A DNA stretch of 64,000 nt from Promineifilum sp019695075 (GTDB lineage Bacteria > Chloroflexota > Anaerolineae > Promineifilales > Promineifilaceae). The position numbers and the translations under genes are program-made. Location: assembly GCA_026129185.1 (NCBI GenBank), contig JAHCIO010000007.1:62001-126000 (forward strand), in the 5' to 3' direction. The notes under the pieces were generated by a model. That model searched no databases. It was given only the letters and a program-made list of their open reading frames with translations, and was not told the DNA's origin. Below, piece by piece: positions 16,476 through 24,868 of the stretch; positions within the stretch are counted from its first letter, which is position 1, and each line of letters starts with the position of its first letter.

Positions 16476-16769
16476 GTGTCACGAGATCCTAATCTCCGCC
16501 GTACCGCCGAACTGACCAACATGGTCAGCCAGGTCGGCTGCGTCACCGGCATCGTCGCCCTGCTGATCATTGGCCTCGCCTTCGGGGCCGGCTGGCTGTT
16601 GGACGACGTTCTGGGCAACGAGCGCAAGATCTTCACCGTCATATTCATGCTCGGTAGCTTTCCGGTCACTCTCTTCGCGATGGTGCGCATCAGCCTTTGG
16701 ATGGTGGCCCGGGCACAGGCAAGCATCGAGCGCATAGAAGCAGAAGACAGGGATAAACCAGCCATATGA
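16476..16769 (+). CDS. atpI: AtpI/AtpZ-family F-type ATP synthase accessory protein
   Basis: This 97-residue protein has two hydrophobic helices (GCVTGIVALLIIGLAFGAGWLLDD and IFTVIFMLGSFPVTLFAMVRISLWM). This matches the small proteins encoded first in many atp operons, which help c-ring assembly or ion supply. The GxGxxLDD pattern after helix 1 suits the AtpZ-like type. The GTG start at 16476 sits about 27 bases after the promoter. Its end overlaps the atpB start (ATGA). Confidence 0.8.
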   Translation: MSRDPNLRRTAELTNMVSQVGCVTGIVALLIIGLAFGAGWLLDDVLGNERKIFTVIFMLGSFPVTLFAMVRISLWMVARAQASIERIEAEDRDKPAI

Positions 16770-17908
16770 TCAAGAAACGCTATCTGCTCCTCATCGTAGT
16801 TGTCCTGATGATCGTCTTCGGCTCGGTCATCGGCTACACCAAGCCCGTGCTGCCGTTCATCCAGCTGCCGGGCGAAGTCTGGCCGGGGACGGAGGGCCTG
16901 CTGCCGCAGTTCCTCTTCAACAACACGGGCCTGACCAACACCTTCGCGGCCACGCTGTTGGCCTGGGGCGTCATCTTGCTGATCGTCCTCGTTGTGAGGG
17001 GGCGTTCGCGCACGGCCGACGAAGTGCCGACCGGCTTCTATAACTTCTTCGAGATGGTCATTGAGGGGGCCTACAACTTCGCCCAGAACATCGCCGGGCC
17101 GAAGGTGAAGGAGTTCTTCCCCTACTTCATGAGCTTCATCCTGATCATCCTGGTCTCCAACTGGATGGGCCTCATCCCCGGCTTCGACAGCGTTGGCCTG
17201 TGGGAGCACAAGCCGCATTTCGTCGGCCTGGAGGCGGCCCGCGAGTTCGAGACCCAGCGCACCGCCGCGGGCGAAGCGTTCACCGAGGAAGAAGCCCACA
17301 CCGTAGAAGAAGAAGCCGCCGCCGCCGAAGACGCGGCCAACGGTTGGGGCCTGCGCGATGGCTGGTTCCTCATCCGCAGCAGCAACGCCGTCGAGGGCGC
17401 GCCCATCGAAACGGACTCGCACGATCGCGCCGTCGGCCGTAACATCGAGGCCGCCGACTGGACGATCGTGCCCCTCTTCCGGCCCGCGTCCACCGACCTG
17501 AACATGACCCTGGCCTTCGCCCTGATCGCCATGACCATGGTGCAGTACTATGGCTTCAAGCATCTCGGCGGCGGCTACCTGACCAAGTTCTTCCCCTTCC
17601 TGAAAAAGGGCTGGGGGGAGGCGGTCAAGAAGAACCCCATCGCCGCCATCGACCCGGCCGTCGGTATCCTCGAGTTGATCAGCGAAATCTCCAAGATCCT
17701 CTCGTTCTCCTTCCGTCTTCTGGGTAACATGTTTGCCGGCATGGTCTTGCTGTTCGTGATGTCCTACATCCTGAACGTGCTGAACATCGCCTTCTTCGGG
17801 CTGGAGTTCTTCGTCGGCGTCATCCAGGCCATCGTCTTTGGCCTGCTGACGCTGATCTTCATGAGCAGCGCTACCGAACACCACGGCGGCGAGGAAGAGC
17901 ACCACTAA
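16766..17908 (+). CDS. atpB: ATP synthase subunit a with a large hydrophilic insertion
   Basis: Subunit a provides the proton half-channels of the Fo motor. Helix 3 (FPYFMSFILIILVSNWMGLIPG), STDLNMTLAFAL, and the functional Arg in ILSFSFRLLGNMFAGMVLLFV are all present, as is the C-terminal channel helix. At 380 residues it is long. About 90 of the extra residues lie between GLIPGF and STDLN (roughly residues 140-245). They are rich in Glu and Ala (EEEAAAAEDAA), probably on the extracytoplasmic side. The C-terminus is EEHH-rich. Confidence 0.94.
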   Translation: MIKKRYLLLIVVVLMIVFGSVIGYTKPVLPFIQLPGEVWPGTEGLLPQFLFNNTGLTNTFAATLLAWGVILLIVLVVRGRSRTADEVPTGFYNFFEMVIEGAYNFAQNIAGPKVKEFFPYFMSFILIILVSNWMGLIPGFDSVGLWEHKPHFVGLEAAREFETQRTAAGEAFTEEEAHTVEEEAAAAEDAANGWGLRDGWFLIRSSNAVEGAPIETDSHDRAVGRNIEAADWTIVPLFRPASTDLNMTLAFALIAMTMVQYYGFKHLGGGYLTKFFPFLKKGWGEAVKKNPIAAIDPAVGILELISEISKILSFSFRLLGNMFAGMVLLFVMSYILNVLNIAFFGLEFFVGVIQAIVFGLLTLIFMSSATEHHGGEEEHH

Positions 17909-17975
17909 ACGTGTGAGTGTCCGCGCTGCCTTGTCGCGGCGCGTCTTAAACAAGTGCAGTACCATCTGGCGACGA

Positions 17976-17991
17976 CGGCGCTCCAGCGCCG
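17976..17991 (+). promoter_or_regulatory. Stem-loop in the atpB-atpE leader
   Basis: A CGGCGC stem closes a TCCA tetraloop and is followed 22 bases later by a strong ribosome site (TGGAGGAAT) before atpE. The 117-base spacer is the longest in the atp cluster. It may boost or stabilise expression of the high-copy c subunit; that role is inference. Confidence 0.4.
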
Positions 17992-18025
17992 ATAAGCCAA
18001 ACAAGCGAACACTGGAGGAATATTC

Positions 18026-18274
18026 ATGGATGAGTTGTCTGCAGCCGCTTTGGCAGAAGGTCTGAAGGCTATGGGCGCCGGTCTGGCTATGTTGGGCGCG
18101 ATTGGCGCTGGCGCTGGTATCGGTATCCTGGTCGGTGGCGCGGTGCAGGGCATTGCCCGCAACCCGGACGCGAGCGGCAACATTCAGACGAACATGATTC
18201 TGGGTATCGCGTTCACCGAGGCCGTAGCCATCTACGCCCTGGTCGTCGCGCTCATCATCCTGTTCGTGTTCTAG
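18026..18274 (+). CDS. atpE: ATP synthase subunit c
   Basis: This 82-residue two-helix hairpin forms the rotor ring. Helix 1 has the Gly-rich packing motif (GAIGAGAGIGILVGGAVQG), the loop is ARNPD, and helix 2 carries the ion-binding Glu in GIAFTEAVAIYALV. The residues after the Glu are Ala-Val rather than Ser/Thr, and the helix 1 Gln of sodium-type rings is absent. Proton specificity is therefore expected. A strong ribosome site precedes the ATG. Confidence 0.96.
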   Translation: MDELSAAALAEGLKAMGAGLAMLGAIGAGAGIGILVGGAVQGIARNPDASGNIQTNMILGIAFTEAVAIYALVVALIILFVF

Positions 18275-18327
18275 AACGCCGCCGGCGGCCCCAGGTCGCT
18301 TAGCACGCACAATGAAGAGGACCACGA

Positions 18328-19035
18328 ATGGAAGCATTAGGCATTAACCTAGGTTACCTGCTGACACAAATCTGCGGCATCAGCGCCCTGATCCTGATCC
18401 TGACGGCTTTCGTCTACAAGCCGATCCTGCGTGTCCTGGACCAGCGCAAGGCCCGCATCGCCAAGGGCCTGGAAGACGCGCGCCAGGCGGAGATCGCCCG
18501 CCAGAGCGCCGACGCCGACGCCAAGCGCATCTTGGACGAAGCCCGCGCCGAGGCCGCCAACATCCGCCGCGACGCGGTTGTCGCCGCCGAGCAGGCGGCC
18601 AAGGACGTTGAGGTTCGCGCCCGCGAAGAGGCCAAGGGCATCATGGCCAACGCCCAGAGCGAAGCCACCGAGGAGCGCAACCGCATCCTGTCCGACCTGC
18701 GCGGCCAGGTGGCGGCCATCTCCATCGCCGCGGCCAACAAGCTGGTCGGCGAATCGTTGGACGAGAAGCGGCAACGCCAGCTCATCAACGATTTCTTCAG
18801 CCGCGTCCCGGCCGATGTCGCCTCGCTGAAGGGCGATAGCGCCGAGATCACCAGCGCGTTGCCCCTGACGGCCGCCGAGCAAGAATCGGTGCGCCGGCTC
18901 GTGGGCGCGCCGAACGTCCAGTTCAAGGTCGATCCGGCCATCCTGGGTGGGCTGGTGGTGCGCGTGGGCGACCGCGTCGTCGATGACAGCGTCGCCAACC
19001 GCATGAGCGCCCTGCAGGAGTCGCTGCGTCGCTAA
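18328..19035 (+). CDS. atpF: ATP synthase b subunit fused to the C-terminal domain of delta
   Basis: The 235-residue protein begins like a normal b subunit: one membrane helix (residues 8-30), KPILRVLDQRKARIAKGLEDA, then a long charged coiled coil to about residue 160. Residues 172-235 then match the C-terminal domain of subunit delta (OSCP). The hallmarks are EITSALPLT, VDPAILGGLVVRVGD and VVDDSVANRMSALQESL. The N-terminal six-helix domain of delta, which binds alpha, is missing. No separate delta, alpha, gamma, beta or epsilon gene follows, so F1 is encoded elsewhere. A hairpin (19036-19053) directly follows the stop. Confidence 0.88.
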   Translation: MEALGINLGYLLTQICGISALILILTAFVYKPILRVLDQRKARIAKGLEDARQAEIARQSADADAKRILDEARAEAANIRRDAVVAAEQAAKDVEVRAREEAKGIMANAQSEATEERNRILSDLRGQVAAISIAAANKLVGESLDEKRQRQLINDFFSRVPADVASLKGDSAEITSALPLTAAEQESVRRLVGAPNVQFKVDPAILGGLVVRVGDRVVDDSVANRMSALQESLRR

Positions 19036-19110
19036 GGCGCGACAGGTCGCGCCACCGCGGCGCGCGTCCATTGACTATCGATAGCGCTCTCGTTAAGAGA
19101 GGGGAGAAGC

Positions 19111-19134
19111 GGCGGCCGCGCCGAAACGGCCGCC
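19111..19134 (+). terminator. GC-rich hairpin after the atp genes
   Basis: GGCGGCCG and CGGCCGCC pair around an eight-base loop and are followed by a weak pyrimidine stretch. It probably contributes to termination or mRNA protection together with the stronger hairpin at 19168-19206. Confidence 0.35.
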
Positions 19135-19167
19135 AACCCTTTGCTGGTTGACAGCTTGGCCCAACCG

Positions 19168-19206
19168 ACAGGCCGGGGACAGCAATCGCCCCGGCCTGTT
19201 CTATTA
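19168..19206 (+). terminator. Rho-independent-like terminator of the atp genes
   Basis: An 11-bp stem (ACAGGCCGGGG with CCCCGGCCTGT, 19168-19178 and 19189-19199) closes a 10-base loop and is followed by TTCTATT. It ends the nuo/atp region before the phospholipid gene. Confidence 0.6.
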
Positions 19207-19272
19207 TGTGCGCCACTTGACAGGCCCGCCGCCCGGCGTTAGCATCCGCCCGGAGTCGTAGAGATCGCTGAC

Positions 19273-19884
19273 ATGAATCAAGACCAACCATTGCCGCCCC
19301 GCCCGACGCTGACCGACCAGTTGCGCGTGCGCACGCGCTTCATCATCGACCCCATCGTCGAGACGATGGCCCGCTTCAAGCTCTCGCCCGACCTGTTAAC
19401 CGTCGCCGGCGCGCTGGCACACGTGCTCTTCGCCTACCTGATCGGCATCGGCGAGTTCCGTTGGGCGGCGCTGGCCATCACCCTGGTGTCGCCGCTGGAC
19501 GCGCTCGATGGGGCGCTGGCGCGCAAGCTGGGGCGCAAGCAGGGCGGCTTCGGCGCGTTCCTCGACTCCTCGCTCGACCGGCTGGCCGAGATCGTCCTCT
19601 TCGGCGGCTTCATCTATTACTACTACACCCACGACGACCCGCGTATGATGGCCATCGCCTACCTGGCCGTCACCGGCTCGCTGATGGTCAGCTACGCCCG
19701 CTCGCGGGCCGAAGCGCTGGGCTACTCGGCCAAGATGGGCGTCCTCAGCCGCGTGGAGCGCTACGCCGTCCTGGTGGTCTTCCTGGCCCTGAACATGCCC
19801 CAGATTGCCCTGGTCATCCTGGCCATCTTCACCTATTTCACCTTCTTCCAGCGCATGTTCGCCGTCTGGAAGCAGTCGCGGTAA
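19273..19884 (+). CDS. CDP-alcohol phosphatidyltransferase (PgsA/PIS-like)
   Basis: This 203-residue integral membrane enzyme displaces CMP from CDP-diacylglycerol with an alcohol phosphate. The catalytic motif DGxxARx8-9Gx3Dx3D is complete (LDGALARKLGRKQGGFGAFLDSSLDR). Several hydrophobic helices follow. The acceptor (glycerol-3-phosphate, inositol phosphate or other) cannot be told from the sequence alone. The next gene, 12 bases on, is an Lgt homologue that needs phosphatidylglycerol as donor, so a role in phosphatidylglycerol phosphate synthesis is plausible. Confidence 0.88.
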   Translation: MNQDQPLPPRPTLTDQLRVRTRFIIDPIVETMARFKLSPDLLTVAGALAHVLFAYLIGIGEFRWAALAITLVSPLDALDGALARKLGRKQGGFGAFLDSSLDRLAEIVLFGGFIYYYYTHDDPRMMAIAYLAVTGSLMVSYARSRAEALGYSAKMGVLSRVERYAVLVVFLALNMPQIALVILAIFTYFTFFQRMFAVWKQSR

Positions 19885-19896
19885 AGGGAGCCGGCC

Positions 19897-21084
19897 GTGA
19901 CTGCGCGACGCCGCATCGAGCCGTACTGGTACGTCATTAGCCTGGTTCTGCTGGCCCTGGCCGTGGTCTACGTCGTCCACCTGCTGACGGGTTTCATGCC
20001 CGCGCGGGCGGCATTTTTTGTCTTTGGCCTGGCCATCTACTGGTACGCCATCTGCATCCTCGTCGGCGTCAGTCTGGGCACGTGGGTTGTGGCCCGCCTG
20101 GCCGACCGGCGAGCGCGGGCGATCTTCGCGGCGACCGTGCCGGCCGAAGTGCGCGCCCGGCCGCTGGCCGACGCCGGTCTGCCCGAGGGTGCGGCGGCGC
20201 TGCTGGCCCGCCGCAAGCTGGCGACGCTGGGCGACTTGCTCTACGAGGTCGGCCTCGACCCGCGCCGGCTGGGCCTGAAGTCGCCCGCCTGGGCCGAGGT
20301 GGACGCCGCGCTGGGCAAGACGCCCGATGTGGATCCCACCTGGCTCGCCAACGCCCCCTGGCGCGTCTGGAACCCCGACCACGCCTGGGGCGGTCTATTG
20401 TGGATGCTTGTGCTGGGCCTCATTGGCGCGCGCCTCTACCACGTGCTGACGCCCTCGCCCAGCATGGCCGCCGTCGGCATCACCTCCTGGCGCGACTACT
20501 TCCGCTATCCCGTGCAGCTGCTCAACTTCCGCGGCGGCGGCCTGGGCATCTACGGGGCAATGGTCGGCGGGCTGCTGGCCATTCTGCTCTACACGCGCCG
20601 CCACCGGCTGCCGATGTTGGCCTGGGCCGACCTGGCCGTCATTGGCGCGGCGCTGGGGCAGGCCGTCGGCCGTTGGGGCAATTTCTTCAACCAGGAACTC
20701 TATGGCCGGCCAACCAATCTGCCCTGGGCCGTGACCATCGACCCGCTCCACCGCCTGCCCGACTACGCCGACTTCAGCACCTTCCACCCCGCCTTCCTGT
20801 ATGAATCGCTGTGGAGCCTGCTGACCTTTGGCGTCCTGCTATGGCTCTATCGCCGGCGCGGCGAGCGGCTGCTGTCGGGCGAGCTGCTGGCGCTCTATCT
20901 CGTCGCCTATGCCGTCGGCCGCAGCCTGCTGGAACTGGTGCGCCTGGACAGCCGCGCCGTGCCCTTCCTGGGGCTGGAGACGGGGCTGGCCGTGGCCACG
21001 CTCGTCTCGCTGCTGGTGGCGCTGGTGGCCATCGTTGCCGTCGTCGTCCGGCGGGCGCGCCGTCGTCGGCTGAGCGGCGGCTAA
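19897..21084 (+). CDS. lgt: Prolipoprotein diacylglyceryl transferase-like protein with an inserted domain
   Basis: Lgt moves diacylglycerol from phosphatidylglycerol to the lipobox Cys of prolipoproteins. The signature GRWGNFFNQELYGRP is present, as are FRGGGLGIYGAMVGG and the late Arg in YAVGRSLLELVRLDSR. At 395 residues it is about 100 longer than usual. The excess lies at residues 72-160, between helix 1 (FGLAIYWYAICILVG) and the GARLYHVL helix. Within it, residues 103-140 (ARRKLATLGDLLYEVGL and following) resemble the helix-hairpin fold of the RNA polymerase alpha C-terminal domain. Several lipoproteins are encoded nearby. Confidence 0.82.
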   Translation: MTARRRIEPYWYVISLVLLALAVVYVVHLLTGFMPARAAFFVFGLAIYWYAICILVGVSLGTWVVARLADRRARAIFAATVPAEVRARPLADAGLPEGAAALLARRKLATLGDLLYEVGLDPRRLGLKSPAWAEVDAALGKTPDVDPTWLANAPWRVWNPDHAWGGLLWMLVLGLIGARLYHVLTPSPSMAAVGITSWRDYFRYPVQLLNFRGGGLGIYGAMVGGLLAILLYTRRHRLPMLAWADLAVIGAALGQAVGRWGNFFNQELYGRPTNLPWAVTIDPLHRLPDYADFSTFHPAFLYESLWSLLTFGVLLWLYRRRGERLLSGELLALYLVAYAVGRSLLELVRLDSRAVPFLGLETGLAVATLVSLLVALVAIVAVVVRRARRRRLSGG

Positions 21085-21171
21085 TCGTCGCTGGCCGGGG
21101 GCGGGGAGTCTGCTACACTGGCGACTGTCGCCGGCCCCGGACAAAACGGCCGCGAACGAAAGGTTGAACCG

Positions 21172-22524
21172 TTGTTCTCGAAACGCGCCGCTCCCATCCT
21201 CGTCATCCTCGTCGCCGCCGCGCTGGTGGCGCTGGCCGTCTGGCTGGTCGGCCGCGTCCTCAACGGCGACGACAGCCTGTTGCGCAACGCCACCGTGCGC
21301 GACGCCGTCATCACTCCCAACGCCGACGGCGACACCGACGCCACCCTCATCCACTACGAACTGTCGCGCAACGCCACCGTCAGCATCTACCTGGAAAACG
21401 CCGCCGGCGAGCGCTTCACCTTTCGCCAGGACAAGCCGCGTGGCGCGGGCGAGTATGAGGTGCTCTTCAGCGGCGTCGTCGACGGTTACCGGCTGCCGGG
21501 CGAGACCATCGCCGGCGACATCCTGGCCCGCCTACTGCGCGACGGCGATTACACCTGGAGCATCGTCGCCACCGACCTCGACGGTGTCAGCGAAACCCAG
21601 TCGGGCACGCTGACCATCGCCGCCGCCGACCCGGAGCTGCCGGAGATTCGCAACTTCAGCCTCGACAAGGATACCTTCACGCCCAACCGCGACGGCATCG
21701 CCGACCGCTTGCTGGCGCAGCTCTATCTGCCCAAGGAGGTCGCCTCGCTGCGCGTCTTCCTGCAGATGCCCGACGGCAGCGAAATGCCCATCGCCGAGCA
21801 GGAGCGCGACATCCCCCTGAATATGCCCGGCCGCCACTACTTCGATTACGAGGGCGGCGTTGACAATGGCGAGACGCCTCCGCCCGACGGCACGTACCCG
21901 CTCATCGCCGTGGCCGAAGACCTGGAGGGGCAGCGCATGCGCGCCGAGAGCGAGCTGACCATCCAGTTCGGTGGCGTGCCGCGCGGCTACATCATCTCGC
22001 CGCCGACGGGCAACACGGTGCAGTGGAGTGCCACGGCCGTGTCCCTGTGCGACACCATCACGTTCACCCTGACCGTGGAGAACGACGGCAACACGCCCAT
22101 CCGCACCACCGGCCCCGCGCCGGGCACGGTCTACGACTCCGACTGGAACTACAACACCGTCGGCTGGCCCACCGAGTCGGGCGCGTTCCGCGTGGCCATC
22201 GGCTTCGAGAACGAGCTGACCAACTACCCCTATCGTTGGGCCGTGGGCAACGTCGAAGACTTGCAGCGCATCGGCGACTACTACTACCTGATGCCCGGGC
22301 AGCGCGCCGTCGTCACCGGCAGCATCCGCGTCGTCGATGTCTTCGGCGTGCGCAACCCGCAGCCCATCTGGGCCGGCCTCATCCACGAGGACGTGGAGAT
22401 CACCGCCTTCAACGACCGCGTCGATACCCAGTCGATCCTCGTTGACGTGCCCGATGCGGACAACATGCCCACCTGCGCGCCGCGAGCCATCCCCGTGCGC
22501 GTCTTGCCGGAGGGCAACAATTAA
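21172..22524 (+). CDS. Membrane-anchored protein with FlgD-Ig-like domains
   Basis: The 450-residue protein starts at TTG (21172). It has one N-terminal membrane helix and an extracytoplasmic remainder. Two segments show the FlgD-Ig/T9SS-type pattern TPNxDGxxD followed by strands: AVITPNADGDTDATLIHYEL near residue 50 and FTPNRDGIADRLLAQLYL near residue 165. The C-terminal third, after GYIISPPTGNT, looks like another beta domain with paired Cys residues. No enzymatic motif is visible, so a structural or surface role is likely. Confidence 0.72.
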   Translation: MFSKRAAPILVILVAAALVALAVWLVGRVLNGDDSLLRNATVRDAVITPNADGDTDATLIHYELSRNATVSIYLENAAGERFTFRQDKPRGAGEYEVLFSGVVDGYRLPGETIAGDILARLLRDGDYTWSIVATDLDGVSETQSGTLTIAAADPELPEIRNFSLDKDTFTPNRDGIADRLLAQLYLPKEVASLRVFLQMPDGSEMPIAEQERDIPLNMPGRHYFDYEGGVDNGETPPPDGTYPLIAVAEDLEGQRMRAESELTIQFGGVPRGYIISPPTGNTVQWSATAVSLCDTITFTLTVENDGNTPIRTTGPAPGTVYDSDWNYNTVGWPTESGAFRVAIGFENELTNYPYRWAVGNVEDLQRIGDYYYLMPGQRAVVTGSIRVVDVFGVRNPQPIWAGLIHEDVEITAFNDRVDTQSILVDVPDADNMPTCAPRAIPVRVLPEGNN

Positions 22525-22540
22525 TCTCCCCTAAATGAGA

Positions 22541-22568
22541 TTGCCGCCTCTCTGTCTGTCGTTATACA
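22541..22568 (+). promoter_or_regulatory. Possible promoter upstream of the PhnD-like gene
   Basis: TTGCCG, 16 bases and TATACA lie in the 162-base gap before the gene at 22687. The predicted leader is about 110 bases. No terminator is evident for the preceding gene. Confidence 0.35.
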
Positions 22569-22686
22569 CTAGCCCTATCGTCGGTGTCTGATTCTCCCCC
22601 ACCCATCGGGGCGGCCGGACAATCGCACAGTTCTTGACAAATGGCAGGCGACTGGCGGACTCGTCAGTCGCTTTCTACGGTTAAAG

Positions 22687-23934
22687 ATGCATCGTCGCAC
22701 ACGAAATGTCGCCCTGGTCGCCCTGACAGCGCTCCTGCCGCTGCTCGTTGCCGCTTGCCGGCCGGAGACGCCGACCGTCGCCGTTGAGGTGACGCGCCTG
22801 GTGACGGCCGCGCCGGAGAGTTCTGCATCACCTTCACCCATGCCGACGGCGGCCCTGGCCGGCGCAACCGCCGTGACCCTGGCCGGCGGGGCCACCAGCG
22901 CGCCCACCGTCGCCGCGCCGCCCGTCCCTGTCGAGGTCACCGTCGAAGTCACCCGCCCACCGCTGGGCACGGCCGAGCGGCCGGTGCAACTGCTCTTCCC
23001 GCCAACGACGGCCGCGGCAGTCATCGCCCAGCGCGCCGAGCCACTCGTGGCCGCGCTGGCGGCGGCCACGGGCATGGAGTTCGCCGTGGGCATCCCCGAC
23101 GACGAGGCTGCCGCGGCAGCGCTGCTGTGCGCGGCCCCGGCCGACACCATCGCCTTCGTCTCCGCCGCCGCCTACACCGTGGCCCATGATGAGTGCGGCG
23201 CGGTGGCCGGCCTGGTGGCCCGCCACGACGACGGCCTGACCTGGCAGATGGGCATGCTGGTGACCCGACCGGGCGCGGCCGGCGCGTTGAGCGATCTGGC
23301 CGGCCGGCGCTGGGCCGTGGCCGACGCGCGCAGTCTGCCCAACTATCTCTACTTCCGCGCCCAGATGGCCGAGGCGGGCATCGAACCGGGCGAGGTCGTT
23401 ACCGCGCCGGAGGACACCAGCGCCCTGCTGGCCCTGCGCGATCAGGAGGTCGATTTCACCACGGCCGTCTTCGTTCCGCCCATCATGCCGCTGGAGCGGC
23501 AGTGGATCTATGGCGAGACCGACCCGGAAGAGTGGCGCGTCCTGGGCATTGCCCCGACGCGCAGCCCGATTGGCTACGTGATCGTCGCCGGGGAGCCGGA
23601 ATTTGGCGGCTATCGGCTCCGCGACGCACGCGCCCGGCTGTTCGACACCACGCCCGACATCTTTGACGTCACCCGTATCCTGGCGCTGAGCGAACCGATC
23701 CCCAACGAGACGGTCGTCTTCGGCGCTGACTTCCCGCTCAGTCTGGCCCGGCAGACGCTGGCGACGATGGTCGAATTCGCCGCGTCCGAAGCCTGTCAGA
23801 CATCGCTGTGCTCGGCCGACCTGTACGGCTGGACCGGACTGGAACCGGCCGATGATGCCGCCTATGACCCGATTCGCCATATCCAAGACACGCTGGAACT
23901 GGAAGCTGCCGACCTATGGGCAGAACTGGACTGA
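22687..23934 (+). CDS. PhnD/SsuA-like substrate-binding lipoprotein
   Basis: The 415-residue protein has the lipobox LVAAC and a Thr/Pro/Ala-rich linker to about residue 95. A type 2 periplasmic-binding domain of the phosphonate-binding type follows: VQLLFPPTTAAAVIAQRAEPLVAAL, DTIAFVSAAAYTVA, then LSDLAGRRWAVADARSLPNYLYFRAQMAEAGIEPG. In the family this protein delivers a phosphonate, phosphite or similar oxyanion to an ABC permease. No permease or ATPase gene is next to it. The following gene, a GT2, starts one base after its stop, which suggests co-transcription. Confidence 0.8.
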   Translation: MHRRTRNVALVALTALLPLLVAACRPETPTVAVEVTRLVTAAPESSASPSPMPTAALAGATAVTLAGGATSAPTVAAPPVPVEVTVEVTRPPLGTAERPVQLLFPPTTAAAVIAQRAEPLVAALAAATGMEFAVGIPDDEAAAAALLCAAPADTIAFVSAAAYTVAHDECGAVAGLVARHDDGLTWQMGMLVTRPGAAGALSDLAGRRWAVADARSLPNYLYFRAQMAEAGIEPGEVVTAPEDTSALLALRDQEVDFTTAVFVPPIMPLERQWIYGETDPEEWRVLGIAPTRSPIGYVIVAGEPEFGGYRLRDARARLFDTTPDIFDVTRILALSEPIPNETVVFGADFPLSLARQTLATMVEFAASEACQTSLCSADLYGWTGLEPADDAAYDPIRHIQDTLELEAADLWAELD

Positions 23935-23935
23935 G

Positions 23936-24868
23936 ATGATCGACGTCGCCGTCATCATCGTCAGTTGGAACGTCCGCAACTACCTGTCGGACTGCCTGCG
24001 CTCGGTCGCCGCCGACCTGCGCGCCTCGCGGCTGCGGGGAGAGGTGTGGGTCATCGACAACGCTTCGACCGACGGCACAGTGGCGCTGCTGGAAGACCTG
24101 TTCCCGCAGGTACACGTCATTGCCAACCAGGCCAACGTGGGCTTCGGCGCGGCCAACAACCAGGGCATGCGCGCCGCCGCCGCCAGCCGGCCGCGCTACT
24201 ACCTCTTCCTGAACCCCGACACGCTGGTGCGCCCCGGGGCCATCGGCCGGATGGTCAAGTGCCTCGACGACCGGCCGAAGGGCGGCATGGCCAGCGCGCG
24301 GCTCATCTTCGGCGACGGCCGCTTCCAGCACAGCGCCTTCTCTTTCCCCGGACTGGGGCAACTGGTCTTCGACTTGTACACCATGCCGCCCCGCCTCTAC
24401 GAGAGCCGGCTCAACGGCCGCTACCCGCGCCGTTTCTTCCAGCCCAACCGGCCGCCCTTCACCGTCGATCACCCCCTCGGGGCGACGATGCTCGTTCGCG
24501 CCGACGTGGCCGAATCAACCCAGGGCTTCGACGAATCCTTCCATATGTACTGCGAGGAGATCGATTGGAGTTGGCGCGTGCGCGAGTCGGGCTGGGAGAT
24601 CTACGTCGTGCCGGAGGCGGAGATCGTCCACTATGGCGGCGAGAGCACGCGGCAAATTCCGGCCCAGTCGCTGCTGAACCTCTGGGAGAGCCGGGCGCAG
24701 CTCTATCGCAAGCACCACGGGCCGGTGAAGCAGTGGGTTGCCGGCTGGCTGGTGCGCCGCAAGATGGCCCGTCGGGCGCGCCTGGCCCAGGACCCGCAAC
24801 TCAAGAGCGCCTACGAGCGCATTGTCCTGGCCTGGTCGGCCGATGGCCACTCGCAGCGCCCCGCCTAG
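23936..24868 (+). CDS. Family 2 glycosyltransferase, WbbL-like
   Basis: The 310-residue GT-A enzyme starts IDVAVIIVSWNVRNYLSDCLRSV, then VWVIDNASTDGTV, NVGFGAANNQGM and YLFLNPDTLV. The last of these carries the metal-binding Asp. The acceptor part (HPLGATMLVRAD, FDESFHMYCEEIDWSWR) is typical of rhamnosyl- and related transferases. The ATG at 23936 was chosen because the domain begins there; the frame extends upstream into the previous gene. It ends four bases inside the convergent parvulin gene. Confidence 0.9.
   Translation: MIDVAVIIVSWNVRNYLSDCLRSVAADLRASRLRGEVWVIDNASTDGTVALLEDLFPQVHVIANQANVGFGAANNQGMRAAAASRPRYYLFLNPDTLVRPGAIGRMVKCLDDRPKGGMASARLIFGDGRFQHSAFSFPGLGQLVFDLYTMPPRLYESRLNGRYPRRFFQPNRPPFTVDHPLGATMLVRADVAESTQGFDESFHMYCEEIDWSWRVRESGWEIYVVPEAEIVHYGGESTRQIPAQSLLNLWESRAQLYRKHHGPVKQWVAGWLVRRKMARRARLAQDPQLKSAYERIVLAWSADGHSQRPA

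Noticed and set aside
18026..18274. Sodium-type c ring
   Set aside because: The residues next to the ion-binding Glu are Ala-Val, and the helix 1 Gln is missing, so the sodium signature is absent.
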